64,000 nucleotides of DNA from SCTD01 sp963784675 (lineage in GTDB: Bacteria; Actinomycetota; Actinomycetes; Mycobacteriales; SCTD01): positions 434,001 to 498,000 of the forward strand of contig CAWASE010000019.1 in NCBI GenBank assembly GCA_963784675.1, given 5' to 3'. The first letter of the stretch is position 1. Each line of letters begins with the position of its first letter. Under the pieces are notes generated by a model that ran no database searches, was not told the origin of the DNA, and worked only from the letters and a program-made list of their open reading frames with translations. The position numbers and the translations under genes are program-made. Positions 35,995-44,896 of the stretch are shown here, in pieces.

Positions 35995-36801
35995 GTGCGT
36001 CGCCGACGACGCCCCGATCGGGGTCTTCGACTCCGGGGTCGGCGGGCTGACGGTCGCGCGGGCCCTGCTGGACCAGCTGCCGCACGAGCCGCTGCTCTAC
36101 GTCGGCGACACCGCGCACGGGCCGTACGGCCCGCTGCCGATCGCCGAGGTGCGCCGGCACGCGCTCGCCGCCATGGACGACCTCGTCGCCGACGGGCGTG
36201 AAGATGCTCGTCATCGCGTGCAACAGCGCCAGCAGCGCCTGCCTGCGCGACGCCCGCGAGCGCTACGACGTCCCGGTGGTCGAGGTCGATCGCGCCGGCG
36301 GTGCGGCGCGCCGTCGCGGCGACCCGCAACGGCCGGGTCGGTCTGCTCGCCACGGCCGGTGACGGTGGCGAGCCGGTGCCTACGACGACGCCTTCGCCGC
36401 CGCGCCGCAGGTGACGCTGACCAGCGCTGCCTGCCCGCGCTTTCGTCGACTTCGTCGAGCGCGGGGTCACCACCGGACGCCAGCTGCTGCAGCTCGCCAC
36501 GCACTACCTGGACCCGGTGCTGCGGGCCGACGTCGACACGGTCGTGCTCGGCTGCACGCACTACCCCCTGCTGGCCGGGCATGATCGGCCTCGTGGTCGG
36601 CGACCAGGTGACGCTGGTGAGCAGCGCCGAGGAGACCGCGCAAGGACGTCTACCGCGTGCTGGCGCAGACGCGGGCTCGGGCCGCGACCCGGACGCGCCG
36701 CCGCCGGCGCACCGCTTCCTCGCCACCGGCGACGCCGCAGCCGTTCGCAGCGCCTGGGCCGACGGTTCCTCGGACCCGCAGATCGGCAAGGTCACCACTG
36801 A
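35995..36801 (+). CDS. murI: glutamate racemase, heavily frameshifted
   Basis: About 267 residues. The enzyme supplies D-glutamate for peptidoglycan. Recognisable segments in three frames are PIGVFDSGVGGLTVARAL, LLYVGDTAHGPYGP, LVIACNSASSACL with the first catalytic Cys, and VDTVVLGCTHYPLLAG with the second. The end LGRRFLGPADRQGHH gives a stop at 36801. About nine indels (first near 36001, then roughly 36196, 36289, 36356, 36437, 36581, 36641, 36681, 36745) break the frame. The gene is normally essential, which argues for sequence error. Confidence 0.9.
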
Positions 36802-36819
36802 TCGGCGGAGGTCGTCGCT

Positions 36820-37571
36820 GTGAAGCTGACCGTCCTCGGCTGCGCCGGCACCTTCCCCGGCCCGGACTCGCCCGTGCTCGGGCTACCTCGTCGAGCACGA
36901 CGGCTACCGCCTGGTGATCGACCTCGGTGCCGGGGCGCTGGGCCAGCTGCAGCGCCACATCGGCCTGCTCGACGTCGACGCCGTCTACGTCACGCACCTG
37001 CACGCCGACCACTGCATCGACCTGGTCGCGTACGCCTACGCCCGCCGCTACCACCCGGCCGGCATCGCCCCCGACCCTCACCGTGCACGGCCCCCCCGGC
37101 ACCCGCGAGCGCATCAGCGGCGCGTTCGAGAGCCCTCCGGCGGACGACCTGATCGGGGTCTACGACTTCCGCGTGGTCGGTCGCGGGCACGCAGCAGATC
37201 GGGCCTTTCGACGGTCGCGCACCGCGCTGATGAACCACCCGGCCGAGTGCTACGGGGTCCGCCTGGAGGCCGGCGGCAGCAGCCTGGTCTACAGCGGCGA
37301 CACCGGACGGTGCCCCGAGCTCGTCGAGCTGGCGCGCGACACCGACCTGCTCCTGTGCGAGGCCAGCTGGCTGGACGACCCGGCGCAGCCGCCCGACGTG
37401 CACCTGAGCGGCAAGGAGGCTGGCGAGCATGCCCAGGCCGCCGGAGCCCGCCGCCTGCTCCTCACCCACATCGTCCCCTGGGCGGACGCGAACGCGGTCG
37501 AGGCCGAGGCCAGAGCCGCCTACGACGGGCCGGTCGAACGCGCTGCCTGCGGGCGCAGCTACGAGGTGTAG
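36820..37571 (+). CDS. metallo-beta-lactamase-fold hydrolase (Rv1339-like), frameshifted
   Basis: About 250 residues. KLTVLGCAGTFPGPDSP opens the protein, then YVTHLHADHCIDL gives the metal-binding HxHxDH motif. SLVYSGDTGRCPELVELA contains the bridging Asp and RRLLLTHIVPW the last His. The mycobacterial homologue at the same position (Rv1339) is reported as an atypical cAMP phosphodiesterase; tRNase Z-like activity is an alternative. Frame changes lie near 36880, 37077 and 37190-37215 (two, compensating). It ends right before the next GTG. Confidence 0.88.
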
Positions 37572-38678
37572 GTGCCAGCCGGCGGGCTCGTCGACCTGGC
37601 GCCGGCCGTCCTGCGCAGTCTGGGCGTCGCGTCGAGACGGGCGTCGACCCAGACGTCGGCTCCGTTGGCGTTGCCCTCCGCCCGGCGGGTCTGCCTGCTG
37701 CTGGTCGACGGCCTGGGCGAGCTGCTGCTGGCCGAGCACGCCGACTCAGCGCCGACGCTGGCCGGCCTGCGCAGCGGGCGGCTGAGCACCGGCTACCCCT
37801 CCTCCACGCCGACCTCGTTGGCCACGCTGTCGACCGGGCTGCCGGCCGGTACGCACGGCGTCGTCGGCGTGACGACGCTGGTCGACGAGGTGCCCCTGAC
37901 GACGCTGGGCTGGCAGGTGGCCGGGGTCGACGCCCGCGGGCTCGTCCAGCCGGAGCGGCTGCAGCACCACCCCACCGTGTTCGAGCAGGTGACCGCCGCC
38001 GGGCTGCCGGCCCTGCAGGTGGCGCCGGCGGCGTTCGACGGCACCGGCTTCACCGAGGCGATCCTGCGTGGCAGCGACTTCCGCGGGCTCAGGCCCGGCG
38101 ATCGGCTGGCCGGGGAGGTCCTGTCGGCGCTGCAGGAGATCTCGGCAGGCTTCGTCTACGGGTACACGGCCGCGCTGGACACCGCCGGGCACCTGTTCGG
38201 CCCGGGGTCGCCGCCGTGGCTGGCCGAGCTCGTCGCGGCCGACGCGCTGGTCGCTGCCGTGGTGGACCGGCTGCCCGCCGGGACCCTGCTGGTCGTCACC
38301 GGCGACCACGGGATGGTCGCGCCGACCGATCGGCTGGACCTGGACGCGCGTCCCGACCTGCTGCGCGACGTCGATCTGGTGACGGGGGAGGCACGCGCGC
38401 TGTCGCTGCACACCCGGCGCCCGCAGGCTGTGCTGGAACGGTGGTGCACCGAGCTCGGGGACCGGGCCGAGGTCGCGCTGCGGGCCGACGGGGCCGCCTG
38501 GTTCGGCGCCACGTCGCCGGAGGTGCTGACCCGGCTGGGCGACGTGCTGGTCCGCTGCGGCCCGGACCTGATGGTCGTGCGGAGCCTCGCCGAGCCGAAG
38601 GTCGCGAGGCTGGTCGGGATGCACGGCGGGGCGACGCCGCAGGAGGCGCTCGTGCCGCTGCTCACGCACCTGGCCTGA
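37572..38678 (+). CDS. alkaline phosphatase superfamily phosphodiesterase/nucleotide pyrophosphatase
   Basis: The 368-residue protein is intact. CLLLVDGLGELLL holds the first metal-binding Asp, and STPTSLATLSTGLPAGTHGVVG provides the Thr nucleophile and the typical TGxxPxxHG run. FVYGYTAALDTAGHLFGP and LLVVTGDHGMVAP carry the remaining Asp and His ligands. Members hydrolyse phosphodiesters or pyrophosphates. It begins directly behind the previous stop, inserted between the MBL gene and rph, where mycobacteria have none. No signal peptide is seen. Confidence 0.85.
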   Translation: MPAGGLVDLAPAVLRSLGVASRRASTQTSAPLALPSARRVCLLLVDGLGELLLAEHADSAPTLAGLRSGRLSTGYPSSTPTSLATLSTGLPAGTHGVVGVTTLVDEVPLTTLGWQVAGVDARGLVQPERLQHHPTVFEQVTAAGLPALQVAPAAFDGTGFTEAILRGSDFRGLRPGDRLAGEVLSALQEISAGFVYGYTAALDTAGHLFGPGSPPWLAELVAADALVAAVVDRLPAGTLLVVTGDHGMVAPTDRLDLDARPDLLRDVDLVTGEARALSLHTRRPQAVLERWCTELGDRAEVALRADGAAWFGATSPEVLTRLGDVLVRCGPDLMVVRSLAEPKVARLVGMHGGATPQEALVPLLTHLA

Positions 38679-38720
38679 CCCTGCCGCCGCTACGGCCGGG
38701 TTCGAGCGCCTGCCCAGCAC

Positions 38721-38726
38721 TAGGCT
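38721..38726 (+). promoter_or_regulatory. putative -10 hexamer of a leaderless rph promoter
   Basis: TAGGCT lies 7 nt before the ATG at 38734, with no Shine-Dalgarno sequence between. Confidence 0.4.
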
Positions 38727-38733
38727 GCCGCGG

Positions 38734-39478
38734 ATGACCCGACACGACGGCCGGACCGCCGATGCCCTGCGCCCCGTGAGGATCACCCGCGGCTGGCTGG
38801 ACCACGCCGAGGGCTCGTGCCTGGTCGAGTTCGGCCGGACCCGGGTGCTGGTCGCCGCGAGCGCGCAGCCGAGGGCGTCCCCGCTGGCGCAAGGGCTCGG
38901 GGCTCGGCTGGGTGACGGCCGAGTACGCGATGCTGCCGCGCGCCACGCACACCCGCAGCGACCGGGAGTCGGTCAAGGGCAAGCTCGGCGGCCGCACGCA
39001 CGAGATCAGCCGGCTCGTCGGCCGCAGCCTGCGCGCGGCGATCGACCTGTCGCTGCTCGGCGAGAACACCATCGCCGCTCGACTGCGACGTGCTGCAGGC
39101 CGACGGCGGCACGCGCACCGCCGCCATCACCGGCGCGCTACGTCGCGCTCGCCGACGCGTGCGCGCACCTGCGGCGACCGGCAGGCGATGGTCCGCAGCG
39201 TCGCCGCGATCAGCGTCGGCATCGTCGACGGGACGCCCGTGCTCGACCTCGACTACCCCGAGGACGTCGACGCCGGCACCGACATGAACGTCGTCGCCAC
39301 CGGTGACGGCGAGCTGATCGAGGTGCAGGGCACCGCCGAGGGCGCGCCGTTCAGCCGGGCCGAGCTCGACGCGCTGCTCGACCTGGCGCTCGGCGGCATC
39401 GCCGACCTGACCGCCCTGCAGGCGTCGGCGCTCGCCCAGCCGCTGCGGCCGCGGCAGCACGGCGACGGAGAGCTGTGA
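38734..39478 (+). CDS. rph: ribonuclease PH, frameshifted
   Basis: About 248 residues. RNase PH trims tRNA 3' ends with phosphate. DGRTADALRPVRITRGWLDHAEGS opens it, WVTAEYAMLPRATHTRSDRE and GRSLRAAIDLSLLGENTI follow, then DCDVLQADGGTRTAAITGA and DLDYPEDVDAGTDMNVVATG. Frame changes are near 38890, 39077, 39140 and 39178; the first 155 and last 300 bases are clean. Its stop overlaps the start of rdgB (GTGA). Confidence 0.93.
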
Positions 39479-40072
39479 CCGGGTCGTCCTCGCCTCGCTC
39501 AACGCGGGCAAGGTCGTGGAGCTGCGGCGACCTGCTGGGCGACGCCGTCGAGCTGGTGGGCTTGACCGAGCCGGCGCCGTACGAGCCCGGGTCCGGAGAC
39601 CGGCGCGACGTTCGAGCAGAACGCCCTGGCCAAGGCGGTCGAAGCGGTCGAGCAGACCGGGCTGCCGGCGGTGGCCGACGACAGCGGCCTGGCGGTCGAC
39701 GCCCTGAACGGCATGCCCGGCGTCCTGTCGGCCCGCTGGGCCGGGCGAGCACGGCGCAGGACCGCGCCAACCTGGACCTGCTGCTCGCGCAGCTGCGCCG
39801 ACGTGCCGGACGAGCGGCGGGGCGGCGGCTTCGTCTGCGCGGCCGCCTACGCCCTGCCCGACGGTCGCAGCGAGGTCGTGCGGGGCGAGGTGCGGGGCTG
39901 GTGCTGCGCGAGCCGCGGGGCAGCGGCGGCTTCGGCTACGACCCGGTCCTGCGTGCCCGACGGGCTCGACCGACGACGGCCGAGCTGGCGCCGAGCCGAG
40001 AAGGACGCCGATCAGCCACCGGGGCAAGGCGTTCCGGCTGCTCGCGCCGCGGCTCTGGCGGCGCTCGCGTGA
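39475..40072 (+). CDS. rdgB: XTP/dITP diphosphatase (RdgB/HAM1), frameshifted
   Basis: About 200 residues. This house-cleaning enzyme removes non-canonical purine triphosphates. VVLAS-NAGKVVELR at the start, FEQNALAKAVEAVEQTGLPAV followed by ADDSGLAVDALNGMPGVLSARWAG, and GFGYDP near the end are diagnostic. At least seven indels lie between 39487 and 40020. The GTG start overlaps the rph stop, and the stop at 40072 overlaps the next GTG, so rph, rdgB and the methyltransferase are one translational unit. Confidence 0.9.
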
Positions 40073-40806
40073 CCAGTCTGACGGGCGGGCGACGAGCGTG
40101 TCGCCGGCGACACCGAGCTGCAGTGCGACGTGCTCGAGGACCTCGTCGAGGCCAGGAACTACCGCCGCTGGCTGGTCGACCTGGCGCTGCCGTACCTGGG
40201 CGACGACCCGCTCGAGGTCGGCAGCGGGCTCGGCCACTACGCCGCCGACTGGGCCGCGGCAGGCGTCGCCCCGCTGGACGGCCAGCGAGGCCGACCCGGG
40301 CCGGCTGCGCCGGCCTGCGGGAGCGGTTCGCCGGCGATCCGGTCGTCCGGGTGCGCGAGCTGGCGGTGCCGATCGACGAGACCGTCGTAGCACTCGGCCG
40401 TCGTCGCCTACAACGTGCTCGAGCACATCCCCGACGACGTCGGGGCGCTGCAGCGCCTTCGCCGGGCTGTTGCGCCCCGGCGGCGCGGTCGTGCTGGTCG
40501 TGCCGGCCTTCCCGAGCGCGATGAGCGCTTCGACCTCGCCATCGGCCACCAGCGGCGCTACCGGCGCCGGACACTGCGGACCGCGGCCGAGCAGGCGGGG
40601 CTGCGCGTCGAGGTGCTGCACCACGTCAACCTGCTCGGGCTGCTCGGCTGGTACGTCCTGGTCAAGGCGCTCGGCGGCCGCCCGCAGGCCGGGCTGCTGC
40701 TGACGCGTCTACGACGGCTCGTCGTGCCGGTGCTGCGACGCGTCGAGGCCGGGTCCGCCCGCCGTTCGGGCAGTCGCTGCTGCTGGTCGCGCGCAAGCCC
40801 GACTAG
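40069..40806 (+). CDS. class I SAM-dependent methyltransferase, frameshifted
   Basis: About 245 residues. RNYRRWLVDLALPYLGDDPLEVGSGLGHYAADW contains the SAM-binding glycine motif. VVAYNVLEHIPDDVGAL, then LLRPGGAVVLVVPAFP, and FDLAIGHQRRYRRRTLR fit methyltransferases often placed beside polyprenol-phosphate sugar transferases; the substrate is unknown. About eight frame changes break it. The TAG stop shares CTAG (40803-40806) with the stop of the opposing glycosyltransferase. Confidence 0.8.
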
Positions 40807-42375
40807 CTCACGCCGGTCGGCGGGACCGTGCGCACGACGGCGAGGCAGCGTCCGGCGTTGCGGACGACGCCGGTGGGCGACGGGGGTCCGGCGCGCTGGG
40901 GTCGAACAGGATCGCGGTGGCCCCGTCGCGCTGGATGGTGCGGATGCGTCCGGTGACGTCTTCGATGCGGGCGAGCAGGTCCTCGCGGGTGCCGAGCCGA
41001 CGGCCGTCGGCCAGCCGGTGCGCGAACACGATCCAGACGCGCTGGGTGGCGAAGCGTCCGGTCAGCAGGGCCGCCCGGTCGTTGCAGCGACCGCCGACCT
41101 CCTCGCTGGTGGCGAACAGGATGACGCCGTCGCGACCCAGGCCGGTGGGCGGCGTGTAGAAGTCGAACGGCGCCTTGGCCGGGATGTCGACCAGGACGAG
41201 GTCGTCCGGCTGCCGCTGCGCAGCGACCTGCTCCATCACCGGCCGCAGCTCCTCGACGTGGAAGACCCGGCTGGTCTGCGGCAGCGTGGTGGCGGCCGAC
41301 GGGGCGGCGACGGCCGTGAGCGCGGCGACCGCCGCCAGCAGCGGCCAGGCCCGCTCCAGGGTCGCCGGCAAGCACCGCCGCCAGCGCGATCGCTGCCGGC
41401 GGCACGATCCACAGCGCCAGCCGCGACGCGAAGGGGTACGCCGACAACGCCGCTGCCACCGTCGCCACCGGCACGCCGGCGGTGAGCACCATCCAGCCGT
41501 GGGGGGCCGCACGCTGCAGCCGCCACAACCCCAGCCCCAGCAGGACCAGCGCCAGCGGCCACAGCACCAGCTCGAGCGGGTCCATCGTCAGGTCGACGGC
41601 GCGGCGCAGCACCCACGCCGGCAGGTCGTCGGTGCCGTCGGGGGAAGGTGTAGCCCCAGAAGCTGGACAGGACGGTGGAGTCGCGCAGCCGTGACAGCAC
41701 CGTCACGTAGGAGACGCCGAGCGAGAGGACCCAGGCCGACAGCAGCGCCGCCACCGGGACGGCCCGCCGCAGGCCGCCGGCACGCAGGGCGGACAGCACC
41801 AGCAGCACGCGAAGACCCGCCAGGACGAAGACCGAGGCGAACGAGGCCCACACCGCGACCGCGCCTGCCAGCGCCAGCAGCATCATCGGGAGTCGGGCCC
41901 CCGCGCCGCGCGGGACGCGCAGCGCCAGCAAGACCAGGCCGAGGGCGACGGCGGCGTCGAGGCTGTAGGGCTTGACCTCGTTGGAGTAGTACAGCAGCGT
42001 CGGCGACAGCACCGTGACGAGCAGCGCGATCGGCACCAGACCGGCGGGCAGCAGCCGCCGGGCGAGCTGCCAGGTGAGCAGCAGGGTGGCGATCCCGGCC
42101 AGCAGCGGCACCAGCCGCAGGGCGCGCTCGCCGTCGCCGAACAGGTCCAGGCTCAGCCTGGTGGCCCACAACCACAGCACCGGCGCGGCCTGATCCCCCT
42201 GCAGCGGCTCCGCCACCAGCGCGACGTAGCTGCGGCTCACCAGGCTGCGGGCGATCAGGGCCTCGTCCAGCCACAGGGAGCGTCCGGCGTACCACTGGAA
42301 GACGCGCGTCCAGCCCGAGCGCCAGCAGCAGCAGGGGGTGACGCGCACCCACAGCACGCTGACCGTGCGAGGCAC
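40803..42375 (-). CDS. GT-C (GT39/ArnT-like) membrane glycosyltransferase, frameshifted
   Basis: About 523 residues with some ten hydrophobic segments. The first outer loop WYAGRSLWLDEALIARSL holds the Asp-Glu typical of GT-C enzymes, which use polyprenyl-phosphate sugars on the outer membrane face. LSPTLLYYSNEVKPYSLDAAVAL is another family landmark. A soluble C-terminal part (RQPDDLVLVDIPAKAPFDFY) follows. Frame changes lie near 42308, 41655, 41360 and 40890. Start GTG at 42375 is tentative. A GT2 dolichol-phosphate-sugar-like synthase is upstream, a fitting donor-lipid source. The 186 bases between the two hold no clear feature. Confidence 0.78.
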
Positions 42376-42561
42376 GGGGGCGCGGGGGACCGGTGCCGGG
42401 CCCGCACGACCGGCGGCGGGATCCGCGAGGTGGCGGTGGGCCGAGGTGAGGACGGCTCGTCCGGGCGCTCGAGCAGGCCGACCCGTGGGCGAGCCTGCGC
42501 TGCGGCGCCGGCCTCGGCGGACGCGACGCGGCCGGCGACCGCCGCCGGGACCTGGCCGTGG

Positions 42562-43275
42562 TCAGACCCGGCTCGCGGCGCTCGCGTTCCGTCCGCGCAC
42601 CCGCTCGCGCGACAGGATCCACAGCGCCTCGACGCCGTCCTTCCACGTCAGCTTCTTGCCCTCCTCGCGGCTGCGCGCCTTGTAGGAGATCGGCACCTCG
42701 TACGGCCGGTAACCGCGCACCAGCAGCTTGCCGGTGACCTCGGCCTCCATGCCGAAGCCCGCGCTGCAGCACGTCCAGCTCGCGGTAGAGCTCCAGCGGC
42801 ATGCAGCTTGAAGCAGGTCTCCAGGTCGCTGATCCAGCAGTCGTAGACGACGTTGGCGAACATCGTCACGGCCTTGTTGCCCAGCACGTACCAGAAGCTG
42901 TAGGCGGTGTGGCTGCCGAAGGTGCGCGTGCCGTAGACGACGGTGGCCTCGCCGGCCAGGACCGGGGCCAGCAGCCCGGGGATCTCTTCGGGGGCGTACT
43001 CCAGGTCGGCGTCGCAGATGATCATGTAGTCGCCGGTGGCGGCCGCCGCGGCGGTGCGGATCGCGGCGCCCTTGCCCTGGTTCACCGGGTGGACGAGCAC
43101 CTTCGCGCGCGGGTCGTGGACCGCTGCGAGCAGCCCGGCGCGTGCCGTCCAGGCTGCCGTCGTCGACGACGACGACCTCGACCTCGCACGGGTAGTCGAC
43201 GTCCAGGACCCGCTTGAGGGCTGCCGTGACGGTTGCCGCCTCGTTGTAGACGGGGATCAGGACCGACAGCTTCAC
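42562..43275 (-). CDS. family 2 glycosyltransferase (polyprenyl-phosphate sugar synthase-like), frameshifted
   Basis: About 238 residues. KLSVLIPVYNEAATVTAALKRVL and EVVVVDDGSLDGTR bind the nucleotide; NQGKGAAIRTAAAAATGDYMIICDADLEY has the DxD motif. RTFGSHTAYSFWYVLGNKAVTMFANV and YDCWISDLETCFK are typical of DPG/DPM-type synthases without a membrane tail. Frame changes lie near 43145, 42803 and 42763. It is followed by the GT-C enzyme and preceded by a UDP-sugar epimerase-like gene, together forming a surface glycosylation set. Confidence 0.85.
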   Translation of the reverse strand: MKLSVLIPVYNEAATVTAALKRVLDVDYPCEVEVVVVDDGSLDGTRRAARSGPRPAREGARPPGEPGQGRRDPHRRGGRHRRLHDHLRRRPGVRPRRDPRAAGPGPGRRGHRRLRHAHLRQPHRLQLLVRAGQQGRDDVRQRRLRLLDQRPGDLLQAACRWSSTASWTCCSAGFGMEAEVTGKLLVRGYRPYEVPISYKARSREEGKKLTWKDGVEALWILSRERVRGRNASAASRV

Positions 43276-43285
43276 GCCGACGACG

Positions 43286-44231
43286 CTAGCGGACCAGCTC
43301 CGGATGCGAGCGGAACCAGGCCAGTGTCCGCTGGAGTCCTTCTTCGAAGCCGACCACCGGTTCCCAGCCGAGCTCGGAGCGGGCCAGGCTGATGTCGGGC
43401 TGGCGCACCGTCGGGTCGTCCGTCGGACGGTCGATGAAGACGATCTCGCTGGCGCTGCCGGTCAGGTCGCGGATCGTCTCGGCGAGGAACAGCACCGACA
43501 CCTCGTGCGGGTTGCCGATGTTCACCGGCCCGGCCAGATCGCTGCGCAGCAGCTTCAGGATGCCCGCGACCAGGTCGTCGACGTAGATGATCGAGCGGGT
43601 CTGGCTGCCGTCGCCGGCGACCGTGATCGGCGCGCCGGTGAGCGCCTGGCTGGCGAAGGCGGGGATCGCGCGGCCGTCGTTCGGGCGCATCCGCGGCCCG
43701 TGGGTGTTGAAGATCCGCACGATCGCGGTGTCGACGTCGTGCGTGCGGCGGTAGGCCATCGTGAGGGCCTCGGCGAAGCGCTTGGCCTCGTCGTAGACGC
43801 CACGCGGACCGACGGGGTTGACGTGCCCCCAGTAGGTCTCGGGCTGCGGGTGCACCTGCGGGTCGCCGTAGGTCTCCGACGGTCGACGCCAGCAGCAGGC
43901 GGGCGCCCTTCTCCTTGGCCAGGCCGAGCGCGTGCAGGGTGCCGATGGAGCCGACCTTCATCGTCTCGATCGGCAGCAGCAGGTAGTCGATCGGGCTGGC
44001 CGGGCTGGCGAAGTGCAGCACCTGGTCGACCGGGCCGGGCACGTGCACGTAGTCGGTGATGTCGGCCTTGAGCAGCCGGAACCGGTCGTTCTCCAGCAGG
44101 TGCGCGACGTTGGCGGGGGTGCCGGTCAGGAAGTTGTCCAGGGCCACCACCTCGTGGCCGTCGGCCAGCAGCTGCTCGCACAGGTGCGAGCCCAGAAAGC
44201 CGGCCCCGCCGGTCACCACCGTCCGCGTCAT
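43286..44231 (-). CDS. NAD-dependent sugar epimerase/dehydratase (UDP-glucuronate decarboxylase-like), one frameshift
   Basis: About 315 residues. TRTVVTGGAGFLGSHLCEQLL binds NAD. The catalytic YxxxK is YDEAKRFAEAL, and ASPIDYLLLPIETMKVGSIGTLHAL with HVNPVGPRGVYDEAKR matches UDP-xylose synthase-type enzymes. RIFNTHGPRMRPNDGRAIPAF and SIIYVDDLVAGI follow. One extra base near 43880, after LLLAST, shifts the frame. This is the last damaged gene of the block. The start is the ATG at 44231. Confidence 0.88.
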
Positions 44232-44255
44232 GCCCGGCAGCGTAGCCAGCAGACC

Positions 44256-44340
44256 TGGTGCGCGAGGGGGGACTCGAACCCCCACACCCGAAGGCGGCGG
44301 CACCTAAAGCCGCAGCGTCTGCCAGTTCCGCCACTCGCGC
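44256..44340 (-). tRNA. tRNA-Leu, anticodon UAG
   Basis: On the minus strand GCGCGAG pairs with CTCGCGC, followed by A and an encoded CCA. The anticodon arm is GCGGC, loop TTTAGGT, GCCGC, giving anticodon UAG for CUA codons. The D arm has TGGCAGA, the long variable arm CGCCTTCGGGTG marks a class II tRNA, and the T arm contains GGTTCGAGTCC. It sits between the epimerase gene and bcp. Confidence 0.97.
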
Positions 44341-44374
44341 TCGCCGCCCAGCCTACGACGGCGGGACCGGCGGC

Positions 44375-44860
44375 TCAGTCCAGGCCGAGGTCGCGGCGCA
44401 GCTTCGCCACGTGCCCGGTGGCCTTGACGTTGTAGGACGCCCGCTCGACGGCGCCCTGCTCGTCGAGCACGAAGGTGGACCGGATCACCCCGGTGACGAC
44501 CTTGCCGTACAGCTTCTTCTCGCCGTAGGCGCCGTAGGCGAGCAGCACCTGCTTGTCCGGGTCGCTGAGCAGCGGGAAGGTGAGCCCTTCGGCGTCGCGG
44601 AAGGCCGCCAGCTTCGCGGGCTGGTCCGGTGACAGCCCGACGACCTGGTACCCCGCGGCCTGCAGCGCGCTCAGGTTGTCGCGGAAGTCGCAGGCCTGCG
44701 TCGTGCATCCCGGCGTCGACGCGGCCGGGTAGACGTACAGGACGAGCCTGCGCCCGCGCAGGTCGGCAAGGGCGACGTCCCGGCCGTCGGCGTCGGGCAG
44801 CGTGAAGTCGGGGGCGGGGTCACCGGGGGACAACCGCGGCGTGGGGTTCGGGGTGGTCAT
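44375..44860 (-). CDS. bcp: thioredoxin-dependent thiol peroxidase (Bcp/PrxQ)
   Basis: The 161-residue peroxiredoxin has YPAASTPGCTTQACDFRDN, with the peroxidatic Cys in TPGCT and a likely resolving Cys five residues later, the PrxQ pattern. The N-terminus APDFTLPDADGRDVALADLRG and the later VIRSTFVLDEQG are standard. It reduces peroxides with thioredoxin in the cytosol. The frame is intact. It lies just downstream of the metal ABC transporter genes on the same strand. Confidence 0.95.
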   Translation of the reverse strand: MTTPNPTPRLSPGDPAPDFTLPDADGRDVALADLRGRRLVLYVYPAASTPGCTTQACDFRDNLSALQAAGYQVVGLSPDQPAKLAAFRDAEGLTFPLLSDPDKQVLLAYGAYGEKKLYGKVVTGVIRSTFVLDEQGAVERASYNVKATGHVAKLRRDLGLD

Positions 44861-44896
44861 GGCGCGATCCTGCCAGGGGGACGGCGGCGTGCGAGC

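Noticed and set aside
36802..36822. Extension of murI to a TGA at 36823
   Set aside because: That frame ends in a sequence without family resemblance, whereas the alternative frame gives the expected ending LGRRFLGP with a stop at 36801.
27229..43882. Programmed frameshifting or pseudogene decay as cause of the broken genes
   Set aside because: Breaks are too many, in both directions, on both strands, without slippery motifs, and in normally essential genes. Motifs around them are unmutated, unlike decaying genes.
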